Shown: piece by piece, positions 34,121 to 46,757 of the stretch | Layout: every line of letters starts with the position of its first letter | Position numbering within the stretch: the stretch's first letter is position 1 | Assembly (NCBI RefSeq): GCF_003573695.1 | Contig: NC_039361.1 | Coordinates: 88,368,149-88,432,148 of the forward strand | From: Papaver somniferum | Lineage: Eukaryota; Streptophyta; Magnoliopsida; Ranunculales; Papaveraceae | Direction: 5' to 3' | DNA: 64,000 bases | Notes under the pieces: generated by a model | The model's database searches: none | What the model was told of the DNA's origin: nothing | The model's input: only the letters and a program-made list of their open reading frames with translations | Made by a program: the position numbers and the translations under genes

Positions 34121-35727
34121 GTTTCAAGGAATAATAGACATAAATTTGTGATTTCTTTCATTGATTGTATTGGTGTATTATGAATAAAACTATTATGAAT
34201 AAAATTATTTGATTGGTAATTTTTCTTGTGATAGTTTTCAGTTTACATAGCTTGTGCTTAATTTCTTTTATCTTATTGCTATATATGTTTATGGAATGTT
34301 TGATTTCGGTTTTACTACCTTAATATTCGATCTCATTTATTGTGAACCCTTATAGTTTGGGTGACTTTTTGATTTAGCGGGATTAAATTGTATCCCTAGT
34401 AGGTAGGCTTTATCAAAGGATCATGAGAGGTTCTAATAGAAACAGTATGTGAAAAAGTCACAATATATTGAATCGGTTTTGGTTTAGCATAAAAGCATAT
34501 GTGTTTCGACGGTTTTCAACCTTTCTCTGGTAAAGGTTGAGGTGTGTTGTTATTCTTTTGTTTATGCATAAGGATGACAACGTGGTGATATTTCGATATG
34601 AATTCTCCCTGGACGAAGATGCTATCATATTAGAGAAGTGGATGCGAAATTTGAGGTAACAATCTTGTTAGTTAATTGTTTTCCTGTTTAAGAAAAGCTT
34701 GAGTTTATATTATATATATTTGTTGCTTTTGCTTATCAAAATTTAGGTTAAATTGATATTTATTCCATGATGTGTGTGTGGATGTGTGTTTCAATTGGTT
34801 CCTGTTAAGAAAAACTATCATTATTGTGTGGTATCAATCGTTTAGGCTTACAAAATTTCGGTACAATTTATGTGTGTGTGATTCAATTGGTTCCGGTTAA
34901 GAAAAACTATTGTTATCTTGATTTTGTATGGTATCAATTGTTTAGGCTTTACAAAATTACGGTGCAATTGCGGTGCTTTGAATGTCTACGTTGTTTCAAT
35001 TGCTTCCGGTTGAGGTGAATAATTATGCAAGTTGATTTATTTTGTTTTGTATGAATTATTTATGTCTTAACGAAATAATATGTGTACGGGATGAGTTGTT
35101 TAGTCCAATTCGATTCCGGATAAGAATCTAAGTTAATTCTGATCTTAGTTTGTCTTATCAAAGTGAGGTTTCGTTTATTCAAGTCTAATCGAATGCCTAA
35201 ACAAGGAAATGATAGTTAACTAACCTAGTGTTTGGCTTGTTTAAAATTGAAAGGTCTAAGTTTATGGATAATTAGAACCTGATGAGAAAAATGGAGTTTA
35301 TCTTTATTTTGGTCTTATCGAATTAAGCGGTTGTTTTTGAACAATCGGTTTAGCAAAGGGACTAATGTGATTAATTGTTTTTTGTTTGCTAAACTAAATG
35401 GGAAATTTTTTTTCGGGAAATTGTTTCCTTGGTAACATATCAAAATAAGACTACTTGTAGTTTCGGTTTTGATGGTGGTTATCAGAACATGATGCTTGGA
35501 ACCCTCGTGCCTAACTCTACAGGTTTGCAAGTCTATTCTGAGATTTGTAAGATTCTTTTCGTGTTGTCCTTTATTTTTTCGTTTCTTTGTCATTTTTGTG
35601 ACAAAAAGGGGGTGAAATATATGGAGTAAACAGGTGGTACTGGTATTGATTTTATATGATCGGCATCGCTGGGGAAAAGAACATTGGTACGTGAATATTT
35701 TATCTAACGAAAGAGTGAAATCACAGA
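34121..35727 (+). other. Element B 3' noncoding region with imperfect repeats
   Basis: No coding frame. From about 34690 to 35010 a unit of roughly 95 bp recurs imperfectly: caattggttcc(t/g)gttaagaaaaacta followed by tggtatcaat(c/t)gtttaggctt(t)acaaaatt. A polypurine-like aaaaagggggtg lies at 35604-35615. The F target duplication ACAGA is at 35723-35727. Confidence 0.6.
35723..35727. repeat. Target site duplication of element F, left copy (ACAGA)
   Basis: ACAGA precedes the F left LTR. The identical five bases follow the right LTR (46507-46511). Confidence 0.92.
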
Positions 35728-37209
35728 TGATGTAATTTTTAATGATGTTGTAGTAATAATATTCGTTCAAGACTTGTGAAAGCAGATTTTAGATTTAATT
35801 TTAAATAAAAAATATAGAAAACTTAAATAAAAGTGATATGAAAAATATGGAGAAGACTAGGGCTATGGACTCCACTAATTAGCAATATCAAAGTGATTTA
35901 TATTCTCTAATTATAATTACGCAAATCCTTCATTCAAATTGATTCTTAATATTGCAAAAGTTGATTTTTTAGAAATCATAATTGTAAATCGAAAGTATGG
36001 GACATCAAAATCCTAGGCTAGTATGCTCCATCAATTGAAATAACAATTGTTTAACAAAAACCATTTTATCTATTTATTTATCAAGGCAAATAATCATATA
36101 ATAATTGCATAAATAAAATAAAATAAAGATTACCACATTTCATTGGCGAAATAGCTTCCTCCGCCGCCCCAGAGGATGGGTTTAGCTCATCATTGTGCAA
36201 ACTTTCTCAAAATATTGATTCATACTCAAACTTTGTTTACAAAGACGAAATGGAGAGAAAATAATGAAAATCGGGTGTTTGCAATGTTTATAATTGATGC
36301 AAAACACTGTTACAAAGAACGATAAAATTGAACTATTGTTGTTGCTGTATCTCTGCGACCCTCGTGTGACTGTAGTTGTCACTGTAGCATGAACGACTGC
36401 CTCTGGTGGTCTTTTATTCTTCGTGTTCTTCAGCAGCAGCAGAGATGGTGGTTCTCTGGTGCGATTTTTTCTCTTCTGTTGTTGCTCTCCGCATCTCCCA
36501 AACTCTCCGTTCTCTCTCTACTGCTCCTATACATCTTATATAGCCTTCCAGAACAGAAAATAATCCTCCATAACTCCAGCAAATCTTCCATTATCGGCAT
36601 TGAAGAAAAATATTCTCGGGAATATTTTCTTCCAATTCTTGCTTCCTCCACGCGTCTATGGATGTCAACATGCTCCAAACATCCTCCCGGATCATCAAGG
36701 AATGGGTCACGACGTTGAAAATGCATGCAATCTTTCCATATCAGCATCAACACAATCCCGAGTATCTTCCTCCTCTGTTTGCTTCCACACGAGATTGCAG
36801 CCAAATTTAAACGAATCCAACTGGCATACCAGTCTTGTTTAATCGAAACAGGATATCTCCAACCAATTTACACGCTTTAATCTCCCTAAAACTCGCCACA
36901 AATCCCATCAGAAGAGATGTTGCTGTCTTGGAAAGCTTTTCCGCCAAAATAAAAATTTGATTTGAAGAAGATGGGTGTTGTGGACAAAAATGGGCTACAT
37001 ATAGCCGTGGGTGACATTTAGCAAAAATGGGAGTCCGTATAGCAAATGTCCTCCCGAGTGCTCCGAGCAACTTTTCGAGCCGAATTTTCCAACAATATTT
37101 ATTTCCAAAAAAATACCTACAAACACACAAAACACCATAATAAGTACGAAATCGAGTACTAACAATACGAAACATTGAGGACAAATTAGACACAAAAATG
37201 TGTCCATCA
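35728..37209 (-). repeat. Element F 3' LTR
   Basis: Matches 45023-46506 along its whole length. Ends are TGATGTAA and CCATCA on the plus strand, with a short inverted repeat TGATG/CATCA. A minus-strand TATATAAG lies at 36535-36542. Confidence 0.93.
36535..36542 (-). promoter_or_regulatory. TATA box of F 3' LTR
   Basis: Minus-strand GGCTATATAAGATG. The identical box is in the 5' LTR at 45833-45840, the copy that would drive transcription of F. Confidence 0.6.
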
Positions 37210-37222
37210 AATACCCCCAAAC
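37210..37222 (-). promoter_or_regulatory. Element F polypurine tract
   Basis: Minus-strand GTTTGGGGGTATT directly before the 3' LTR start TGATGGAC. This matches the placement in G. Confidence 0.82.
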
Positions 37223-38376
37223 TTATTATCTGCTAGACCTCGAGCAAATCTAATCTAGAAAATAAAATTACTACACTTAGCACGTGCAGCAAGCCGTTAA
37301 ACCGCTAGGTGGCCCTAGTGGCGGATTGTTGTCTCCGGAGGGTTTATCAGAGGTGTACCCACAAAACCTGTACTCCAGCCCCTAGCTATCTACGCAGAAC
37401 CTTGAAAGGCACAAAAGAATCTCCTTGGTTGGCATGCTCTCATTGACTACAGGAGCAAATACCCTGATGTGAAATTCCAATTGTTGTACACGAGTTTGCA
37501 ATCAACATACGAAAATTCATATATAAGTGACAGAGCTCTACTCAGATAGTTTCTGTACATCATAACCGGAGTCAACCAATCACATGGAAAGATTAAGAAG
37601 ATGGATAAAGAGATGGTTTAAAGTAAACGGTGTTTCCCATATTTGTCTGAAGGCCTCTGCCAAGGTGTACCTATCCTAATGGACTGAGATACCGGTCTGA
37701 CTAATATCAACACAACTGGCATATACAAGGGGACCAGTGGTCGATAAAACTAACTCTAGGCCAACACAACTGGCATATACAAGGGCACCAGTGGTCGAAT
37801 TTATTGAATTTATTCCGGTTGGTCTAATGGTCTGGTCTCATTTTTTTTTTCTTCATTTTTTTTCATTTTTTTTGTGTATCTCAATCACTCTATTTCACCC
37901 TAGCAATGGTAACAACTTGAATCGTGTGCCCCACCAAATCAGTTAAAAAATAAAAACATAAGGATTAGGATTCAACGATATATGACGAAACTACCATGTT
38001 TTTTTTTTTTAAATTATAACACCTGCGCTTTGTGCTTTTATGAATAGACTCTTTAGATGTTTCCATCTAATCAGATTGGTTCCTCAACTCCTACAACCAA
38101 GATGTTCCCATCCACTTAGATTGGTTAGTGCCAACCTTAATAAGCATAAATTTCTAGGCTCTGGAGTTTATTTATTGCAACTAAAAGCTAACAAAAAGTT
38201 TCTTCCCCACCCCCAAACTTAAATCTAATATTGTCCTCAATGTTTCTAATGAAAGAGCAGTACCAAACAGTAAAGTAACATGAGGAATTAGTAAAGAGAG
38301 AAGTCGTAAAGATAGTACCTGGGTGAAGAGAGAAATCAAAAACTAATATATAACATACAATCGCCTCGATGGTCAA
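37223..38376 (-). other. Element F 3' noncoding region
   Basis: No coding frame. A 36-bp segment, caacacaactggcatatac plus accagtggtcga, is repeated at about 37708 and 37759. T-rich runs lie at 37843-37872 and 38001-38010. No env-like ORF is seen. Confidence 0.6.
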
Positions 38377-41300
38377 TCAAGGGTAAACAGGGTCCTCCAG
38401 AGGGACTTCCTCAATATCACCTGTAGGAAAGGACTCTAAAAAGGGTTTCAATCTCTGACTGTTAACTTTCGAAGAACTACTACCATCCGGTGTCTCGATC
38501 TCTGACTGTTAACCTTCGAAGAACTACTACCATCCGGTGTCTCGATCTCAACAACTCCATGAGGAAAGACAGTGCGAACAATAAAAGGACCCGTCCACCG
38601 AGAACGTAACTTCCCAGGGAAAAGATGCAAGCGGGTATCATACAGAAGAACTTTTTGACCTGGAGAAAATGACTTTCTTAAGATATTTCTATCATGCACA
38701 AGTTTCATTTAGTTCTTATACTACTTAGCACTATCGTATGCATCTCTAAGAATCTCTTCCAACTCATTGAGATGGAGTTTCCTATGGGTTCCTGCCTTAT
38801 CGAGTGAAAAATTTAGCTGCTTAACAACCCAATAAGCTCCATGTTCTCACTCAACAGGTAAGTGACATGCCTTGCCATAAACAAGCCGATAAGGCGACAT
38901 TCCAATGGGGGTCTTAAACGCAGTACAGTAAGCCCATAAGGCATCAGTAAGCCTAGACGACCAGTCTTTCCGATTAGGATTAACTGTTTTCTCTAATATA
39001 CGTTTTATCTCCCTATTGGAAACTTCTACCTGACCACTAGTCTGTGGATGATACGGGGTAGCTACCTTATGTGTAATACCATATTTTTTCATCAAAAGCC
39101 TAAAAGGTCCATTACAAAAGTGCGACCCTCCATCACTAAATATAACTCGCGGCGTACCAAAACGTGTAAGTAAATTATTTTTCAAGAACTCAATCACAAC
39201 CCTATGGTCATTGGTTTTACACGCAGCCGCCTCAATCCACTTAGAGACATAGTCTACAGTGACAAGGATGTATAAGTTACCAAAAGAATTAGGAAACGGA
39301 CCCATAAAGTCAATACCCCACACGTCAAAGACCTCCACAACTAAAATAGGGTTCAAGGGCATCATGTTCCTACGGGAAATGGTTCCTAATTTCTGGCAAC
39401 GTTCAAAAGTCACATGGTAACTGTGGGAGTCTTTAAACAACGAAGGCCAATAGAATCCACACTGCAATATCTTAGCAGCAGTTTTCTTAGCACTAAAGTG
39501 ACCCCCACAAGCATGATAATGAAAAAAGGAAATAATACCGGACTGGTCACTCTCAGGTATACATCTCCTAATAATCTGGTCTGAACAATACTTAAACAAA
39601 TAAGGATCATCCCAAAAGAAGTGCTCAACCTCAGCTAAAAACCTAGAACGATCTTTTTTATCCCAATGTTGGGGCATTCGACCAGTAACAAGATAGTTCA
39701 CTATATTCGCATACCAAGGTAATTGGGTAACAAAGAACAATTGTTCATCAGGAAAGTTATCCCTTATAGGAAGGGAATCATCAGGGGAACTAACAACTAG
39801 CCTAGACAAGTGGTCTGCTACAACATTTTCGGCACCCTTTTTGTCTCTAATGTCTGGAGAAAACTCTTGCAACAAAAGGATCCACCTAATCAATCTAGGT
39901 TTTGTATCCTTCTTAGACAAAAGATATTTCAAAGCAGCATGATCAGTATATATGATGATCTTAGAACCTAAGAGATAGGGTCTAAACTTGTCTAAGGCAA
40001 ACACAATGGCTAACAGTTCCTTCTCGGTAGTGGTACACTTCAACTGGGCATCATTCAGAGTTTTGCTAGCATAGTAAATCACATGAATTAATTTGTTTTC
40101 TCGCTGACCTAGCACAACACCAATAGCATAATCTGAAGCATCACACATGATCTCAAAGGGTAGATTCCAGTTGGTTGCCTGGACTATGGGGGCGGTAGTG
40201 AGTAAATTCTTAAGCTTCTCAAAAGCCTCTAAACAAGCATCATCAAAGACAAACTTAACATCTTTTGCAATCAAATTGCAAAGAGGTCTAGAAATTAGGC
40301 TAAAATCCTTAATGAATCGACGATAAAAAGTTGCATGCCCTAAGAATGACCTAATATCTCTTACGGTTTTTGGGACCTGTAAAGTCTTAATAAGGTAAAC
40401 TTTGGCTTTATCTACCTCTATACCCTTAGGAGATACGATATGCCCTAAAACAATTCCTGAACGAACCATGAAGTGACATTTCTCCCAATTAAGCACTAAA
40501 TTCTTTTCCTTACACCTAGTCAATACTAGTGACAAATGATGCAAGAACTCATCGAAAGACGAACTAAATACTGAAAAATCATCCATAAAGACCTCTAAGA
40601 ACCGTTCTACCATGTCAGAAAATATGCTCATCATGCAACGCTGAAAAGTCGCAGGGGCATTACGAAGCCCGAAAGGCATGCGTCTATACGCAAAGTTACC
40701 AAAGGGACAGGTAAAAGTGGTTTTCTTCTGGTCTTCTGGGGCAATAACTATCTGATTATATCCAGAGTATCCACCTAAAAAGCAGTAGTGACTATGTCCA
40801 GCTAATCTCTCTAGCATCTGGTCGATGAAGGGAAGGGGAAAATGGTCCTTCATAGTGACATTGTTCAATTTCCTATAGTCAATACAAACACGCCAACCCG
40901 TGGTCACTCGGGTCGGGATTAACTCATTTTTATCATTCTGGACTACAGTAATACCGGATTTCTTGGGAACAACCTGAACGGGGCTGACCCACTTACTGTC
41001 TGAAATGGGGTAGATAATGTCTGCATCTAACAACTTAAGGAACTCGTTTCGAACTACCTCTTTCATATTAGGGTTTAATCGACGTTGCATCTCCCTAGAA
41101 GGTTTGGTATCACTCTCTAAATAGATCTGATGCATACAAACAGTGGGACTTATACCCTTAATGTCAGCTATGGTCCACCCTAAAGCTTCCTTGTTGTTTT
41201 GAAGGACGGTTACTAGCCTACTTTCCTGGTCACTATCCAAGATGGAAGAAATAATCACAGGTGAAGTCTCAGACGGGCCTAAAAACATATATTTCAGGGA

Positions 41301-42659
41301 ATCTGGCAATGGTTTTAGGTCCAACTTAGGAGGCTCTTCTAATGAAGGAACTAAGGTAGACTTAGAAACTGGTAGTGATTCGAACTTAGGTTTCCATCCA
41401 TTACTAGTATCTAACAAATAGGTTGAATATAAAAAATCATTCACCTCATTAATCACATTATCATCATCAAAATCAATCCCAAAGTGAGCTAGGCATTTCT
41501 CTAATGGATCTTCTAACAAAGTGTTTGGTAATGATTCCTCGACTAATGTTCCTATCATGTTCAGCTCTTCTATGTTCGAGTCATCTAGTTCAGAGGGTAG
41601 CTTACTAATATTAAAAATGTTCAGCTCAATAGTCATATTACCAAAATACAATTTCATAATACCATTTCGACAGTTAATGATCGCATTGGCTGTAGCTAAA
41701 AACGGGCGACCTAAAATTACCGGTATCTGGTTCTCTGGGTCAGGGACAGGTTGGGTATCTAGGATAACAAAATCCACTGGATAAATAAACTTGTCAACCT
41801 CTATGAGAACATCCTCGATCACACCACGAGGAATTTTAACGGACCTATCAGCTAACTGAAGTGTCATCTGGGTAGGTTTCATCTCACCAAGTCCTAGCTT
41901 AAGGTACACATGATATGGTAGTAAATTCACACTAGCTCCTAAGTCAAGCAACTCTTTCTCAACACGGTATTTACCTATTGTGCAAGAAATGGTAGGGGAC
42001 CCTGGGTCTTTATACTTAGGAGTAGTGGTATTCTGAATAATAGAACTCACCTGACTTGCTAGAAAGGCTTTCTTTTGGATATTAAGCTTTCTCTTTCGCG
42101 TACACATATCCTTGAGAAACTTGGCATAAGAGGGAATCTGCTTCATTGCATCTAGTAGTGGAAGGTTGATAGTTACCTGCTTAAAAACCTCCAATATATC
42201 ATTAAAATTGGACTCCCTCTTAGTTGGAACTAGCAGCTGTGGGAATGGGGATCTAGGTACAAATCCAGGCTCAATATGACCCTCATTGGTATCTTTAGAG
42301 ACTCTATCAGTCTCCTCAGTTTCTGGTTCAGAAGGGTGAACTACAGCATGTTCACTATCAGGCATGGAAACCTTGTTGTCTATCACTCTACCACTCCTAA
42401 GGGTTTTAATAGCATTCACATGATCAGATGGTCTTTCACCTATTTCATTAATTCCTCTATGGTTCGGTTGAGTCTGACTAGGAAACTTACCTCTTTCTCT
42501 TAAAGACTCATTTATCTGACTAACCTGGGTTTTCAACTCGGAAATAGCCTGAGAGTTAGCCTGACCTATTCTCTTATTTTCTTCTAAACCTTGAGAAACA
42601 GATTGCTGAAACTGCACAGTGTTACGAGTTAACACAACAAGAGACTCTTCTAAACTCAT
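38377..42659 (-). pseudogene. Element F pol pseudogene (PR-RT-RH-IN, Athila type)
   Basis: A 1270-codon frame (42659-38847). Residues 90-220 are the gag-pol linker with [17 protein letters not shown]; protease DLGAS at 239-243 and ILGRPF near 300; RT about 540-720 with [22 protein letters not shown] and FMDDFSVF (FMDD at 691-694); RNase H with CDASDYAI and TTEKELLA; integrase with [17 protein letters not shown] and [12 protein letters not shown]. Residue 629 is Gly (GGT) where G and relatives have the catalytic Asp. The integrase knuckle has HVTFERCQ, losing its first Cys. A TGA follows HLPVE; beyond it, further stops and a 47-bp tandem duplication (38451-38544) shift the last codons before the end at 38377. 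The frame also extends without an ATG upstream of 42659 into the gag C-terminal region. Confidence 0.9.
38451..38544. repeat. 47-bp tandem duplication in F pol
   Basis: atctctgactgttaac(t/c)ttcgaag and the following bases to gtgtctcg occur at 38451-38497 and 38498-38544 with one mismatch. The unit is not a multiple of three and shifts the end of the integrase frame. Confidence 0.92.
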
Positions 42660-43891
42660 AATCTTCTTATCTGAAGGGTTCTGAAACTGTGCCGGAGCTG
42701 AAGGATTCTTAGTATAGCCAAAACCTGGAGGAACCTGAGCATTACTAGACTGACCTTGATTCTGGTACTTGGACCAAGAAAGGTTTGGATGGTTTCTCCA
42801 TCTAGGGTTATAGGTTTCTGAATATGGGTCAAACTTCTGTCGGTTATCAAACCTAGTGTTGTTATAAAGAGCATTGGATTGCTCTTCAACAGCATGGCCT
42901 TCCCAAAAAGGCTCATTTCTTCTACTATTACCACTAGAATGACTTAGTTCTAAGGATTCTAACTTTTGGCTATAGCTGCTATTTTGGCATCTGACTCATA
43001 AGATCCTTCTACCCTATTAACATTTCCTCTACTTAGAAGAATTGTTTTCCGGGGTTCCTAACTATTTTCCCATTGTTGGGTCTTATCGGCGATTTCATTC
43101 AAAAATGTCATCGCTTCATCAACAGTTTTATTCTCAAACCCACCTGTGCATAAGGACTCAACCATGGTTGTTGTTGAATAATCTAAACCCTCGTAGAGGA
43201 TCTGAACTAACCTAACCTTATCCAAACCATGATGAGGACATTGAGATATCAAGTCATTGAACCTTTCTAAGTATCTATATAAAGATTCTCCCTCTTGTTG
43301 GGCAAAAGTACATATTTGTGTCCTAATAGACGATGTTTTATGCCTTGGGAAAAACTTATGTATAAAGGCAGAAGTAAGTTGGTCATAGGTTTCAATTGAC
43401 TCAGAGTCCAAACTATACAGCCAAGATTTGGCTTTATCTTTTAAGAAAAAGGGGAATAACCTAAGTTTCAATGCATCATCACTTAGGTTTTTAATTTTCA
43501 GAGAACTACAAACTTCCTCAAATTCCCTAACATGAAAATAGGGGTTCTCATTCTCCTTCCCTAAAAACATTGGGAGCATCTGTAAAGTCCCAGATTTCAG
43601 TTCATAATTTGCCTCGGTTTCAGCTAACTTGATACAAGACGGACGAGAGGTCCTAGTTGGGTTTAGCAAAGCTTTCAAAGTTTCCATTTCTGGCACTACT
43701 AAAGGACTAGGAGTACTAGGGGTACTTTCCTCACGAATAGACAGATTCTCAAAACTGAAGTTTCCAAAAACGGGTCTCTCAAAAGAAGAGTCTTCGAGCT
43801 CCCCGCCTTCACAAGAAGAACTACTAGGTTTGTCACTAATCAAACGACCTAGAGTGTTTCTTTTCCAAGCCCGTTTAAAAACTTTGGGCAT
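42660..43891 (-). pseudogene. Element F gag (broken by a stop and a frameshift)
   Basis: ATG at 43891 starts MPKVFKRAWKRNTLGRLISD; the gag domain (residues about 85-277) has LKLRLFPFFLKDKAKSWLYS, FIHKFFPRHKTSSIRTQI and CPHHGLDKVRLVQILYEGLD. The frame meets TAG at 43058-43060 (QQWENS*). The same frame resumes as [22 protein letters not shown] and then loses one base in an A run near 42965. The shifted frame continues ([34 protein letters not shown]) straight into pol. In Athila elements this region is continuous, so two small lesions separate gag from pol here. No CCHC knuckle is visible. Confidence 0.82.
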
Positions 43892-44999
43892 ACACTAGAA
43901 AAACAAAATTAAAAATAAAAATCCTAAAAAGGAAGGGATGTTCTATGCAAACACAAACAAGGCTGACTCCACCACAGCAAACCTACTGATTTCTAGCAAA
44001 AAAAAAAGCATGATGGCTCCACTTAGATTATTTCTAGACCAGCTTCTAATCCTTCGAATGGGAATTCGTTACAATTTAAGCAAAACCTTTTGGAATCAAT
44101 CCGAGTTGAAATAAGTTGAATAGAGGCGAGGGAAGCTCGGTGGAGCTTTGATACCCAAGGCCTCACTGGTATTACAAGGCGGCGCAGTCACGCATTCAAC
44201 TTACAGAAACCGTCAAGAACTTCAAAGTATGCTTAAAAGAGTAACCAATATTTTTCGAATGATTTTCCTGTTAAGCTCGTTACCCTATCGGTCTCGTTCT
44301 AGTCAAAATTTTAGGCTTAGGTTCGCGTTTGGTGTCGTTTTCGTAAGGCGGGCAAGAAGAGAACGGTGATGAAATCCGAATCCTTATCTTGTATGGCCAG
44401 TCCTTGCCCTTTACTAGGAAATTAAAGCAACCGTTTTCAAGTCCTCAACATATATGCATACGAAGGAAGACAGTAACTTGTTGATAGGGGATTCGCGAGT
44501 GTTTCGACAAACTTACCTCCCGTACCAGACGGGGGATGAACCTTTGTAGTCGACTCGGGCCACGACTCCTATTTCATGTACGAACCCGAGGGGCCGAGGT
44601 GATATCGTAATCACCGTCCTTCTCTGCAAACAGTTTATATTTAAACTACCCTTCCGTAGGGTTTAAAAATAATGTCCCAAAATTTAAAGTCCAAAGTCCA
44701 AAAATATAAAGTGGAAAAGAAAAAGAAAGTCTTAAAAAATAAAAATATACAAAAATAAAAATGTCTCTCTTTTTTTTTTCTCTTTTTTTTTTTATAAAAT
44801 AAAAAAATTTTCTTCTTTCGCTCCTTTCGCTTTGCCTTTCACTCGAAGTCTTTAAGTATTCACCAAAAGCTTTGGCAAAATTTTCTTTCGCTCCAAATTC
44901 CGAATTCTGTAAGAAAAAGACAAAAACCCAAAAACGTAAAGAAGAACAAATAAAATAAAAACCTAAAAAAAAAATCTAAAAACTCTAGCCTAAAGACAA
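43892..44999 (-). other. Element F untranslated leader
   Basis: About 1.1 kb between gag and the primer site, A/T-rich near 44690-44990 with T runs at 44768-44795. No coding frame is supported. Confidence 0.6.
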
Positions 45000-45017
45000 G
45001 TCGCGTCGGCGGCGCCA
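45000..45017 (-). promoter_or_regulatory. Element F primer binding site
   Basis: On the minus strand TGGCGCCGCCGACGCGAC, five bases after the LTR. The first nine bases match the tRNA-Asp-type site of G (TGGCGCCGCTGCCGGGGA); the rest diverges. Confidence 0.75.
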
Positions 45018-45022
45018 AAAAT

Positions 45023-46506
45023 TGATGTAATTTTTAATGATGTTATAGTAATAAGATTCGTTCAAGACTTGTGAAAGCAGATGTTAGACTTAATTTTAAA
45101 TAAAAAATATAGGAAACTTAAATAAAAGTGATATGAAAAATATGGAGAAGACTGGGGCTATGGATTCCACTAATTACCAATATCAAAGTGATTTATATTC
45201 TCTAATTATAATTATGCAAATCCTTCATCCAAATTGATTCTTAATATTGCAAAAATTGATTTTTTAGAAATAACAATTGTAAATCGAAAGTATGGGACAT
45301 CAAAACCCTAGGCTAGCATACTCCATCAATTAAAATAACAATTTTTTAACAAAAACCATTTTATCTATTTATTTATCAAGGAAAATAATCATATAATAAT
45401 TGCATAAATAAAATAAAATAGAGATTACCACATTTCATTGGCGAAATAGCTTCCTCCGTCGCCCCAGAGGATGGGTTTGGCTCATCATTGAGTAAACTTG
45501 CTCAAAATATTGATTCATGCTCATAATTTGTTTACAAAGATGAAATGGAGAGAAAATAATGAAAATCGGGTGTTTGCAACGTTTATAATCGTTGCAAAAC
45601 ACTGTTACAAAGAACGATAAAATTGAACTGTTGTTGTTGTTGCTGTATCTCTGCGACCCTCGTGTGACTGTAGTTGTCACTGTAGCATGAACGACTGCCT
45701 CTGGTGGTCTTTTGTTCTTCGTGTTCTTCAGCAGCAGCAGAAATGGTGGTTCTCTGGTGCGATTTTTTCTCTTCTGTTGTTGCTTTCCGCCTCTCCCAAA
45801 CTCCCCGTTCTCTCTCTACTGCTCCTATACATCTTATATAGCCTTCCAGAACAGAAAATAATCCTCCATAACTCCAGCAAATCTTCCATTATCGGCATTG
45901 AAGAAAAATATTCTCGGGAATATTTTCTTCCAATTCTTGCTTCCTTCACGCGTCTGTGATGTCAACATGTTCCAAACATGCTCCCGGATCATCAAGGAAT
46001 GGGTCACGACGTTGAAAATGCATACAATCTATCCATATCAGCATCAACACAATCCCGAGTATCTTCCTCCTCTGTTTTCTTCCACACGAGATTGCAGCCA
46101 AATTTAGACGAATCCAACTGGCATACCAGTCTTGTTTAATCGAAATAGGATATCTCCAACCAATTTACACGCTTTAATCTCCCTAAAGCTCGCCACAAAT
46201 CCCATCAGAAGAGATGTTGCTGTCTTGGAAATCTTTCCCGCCAAAATAAAAATTTGATTTGAAGAAGATGGGTGTTGTGGACAAAAATGGGCTACATATA
46301 GCCGTGAGTGACATTTAGCAAAAATGGGGGTCCGTATAACAAATTTCCTCCCGGGTGCTCCGAGCAACTTTTCGAGCCGAATTTTCCAACAATATTTATT
46401 TCCAAAAAAATACCTACAAACACACAAAACACCATAATAAGTACGAAATCGTGTACTAACAATACGAAACATTGAGGACAAATTAGACACAAAAATGTGT
46501 CCATCA
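45023..46506 (-). repeat. Element F 5' LTR
   Basis: Partner of 35728-37209, adjacent to the primer site. It has a TATA box at 45833-45840 (minus). Small differences include a 3-base ttg gain near 45634. Confidence 0.93.
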
Positions 46507-46511
46507 ACAGA
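46507..46511. repeat. Target site duplication of element F, right copy
   Basis: ACAGA, identical to 35723-35727. B internal sequence continues after it with ctaagggggagtaac. Confidence 0.92.
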
Positions 46512-46757
46512 CTAAGGGGGAGTAACATGTCATATAGATTGGTATAAAAAATACATGCGTATTGAATATCTACCTATCTTCCTTATGGGGGGTATTTTCT
46601 TTGTTATTATAATGTCAACATCGGCATTTTCAAGGATTGAATGTAAGCAGTTTTACTGTGTTGTTGAATTGGGAATCAAGCGAAGTGTAATGAGTTTTTA
46701 TAATTCGTTTATCCATATGATGTAAGAGTTGTCACTAAAATTGACAAAGGGGGAGAT
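46512..46757 (+). promoter_or_regulatory. Element B 3' end with polypurine tracts
   Basis: Two G5 tracts frame this piece: taagggggag (46514-46523) and the LTR-proximal AAAGGGGGAGAT (46746-46757). A further G6 run is near 46587. D has the same design with five tracts. The last is the expected plus-strand primer. Confidence 0.75.

Larger units (their letters stand above)
35728..46506 (-). mobile_element. Element F: Athila-type Ty3/gypsy element, structurally complete but inactive
   Basis: 10.8 kb with two LTRs of 1482 and 1484 bp, perfect 5-bp target duplication, primer site, gag, pol and polypurine tract, all on the minus strand. The LTRs differ at only a small share of positions by eye, so F is among the youngest insertions here. 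Coding breaks: a TAG after gag, a one-base loss near 42965, a catalytic Asp to Gly change in RT, a stop after HLPVE, and a 47-bp tandem duplication at the end of pol. Related to G but a different family. Confidence 0.93.

Noticed and set aside
36807..37220. 137-codon minus-strand open frame in the F LTRs (also 46104-46490)
   Set aside because: It lies in U3 upstream of the TATA box and extends across the polypurine tract in one copy only. No domain is recognised.
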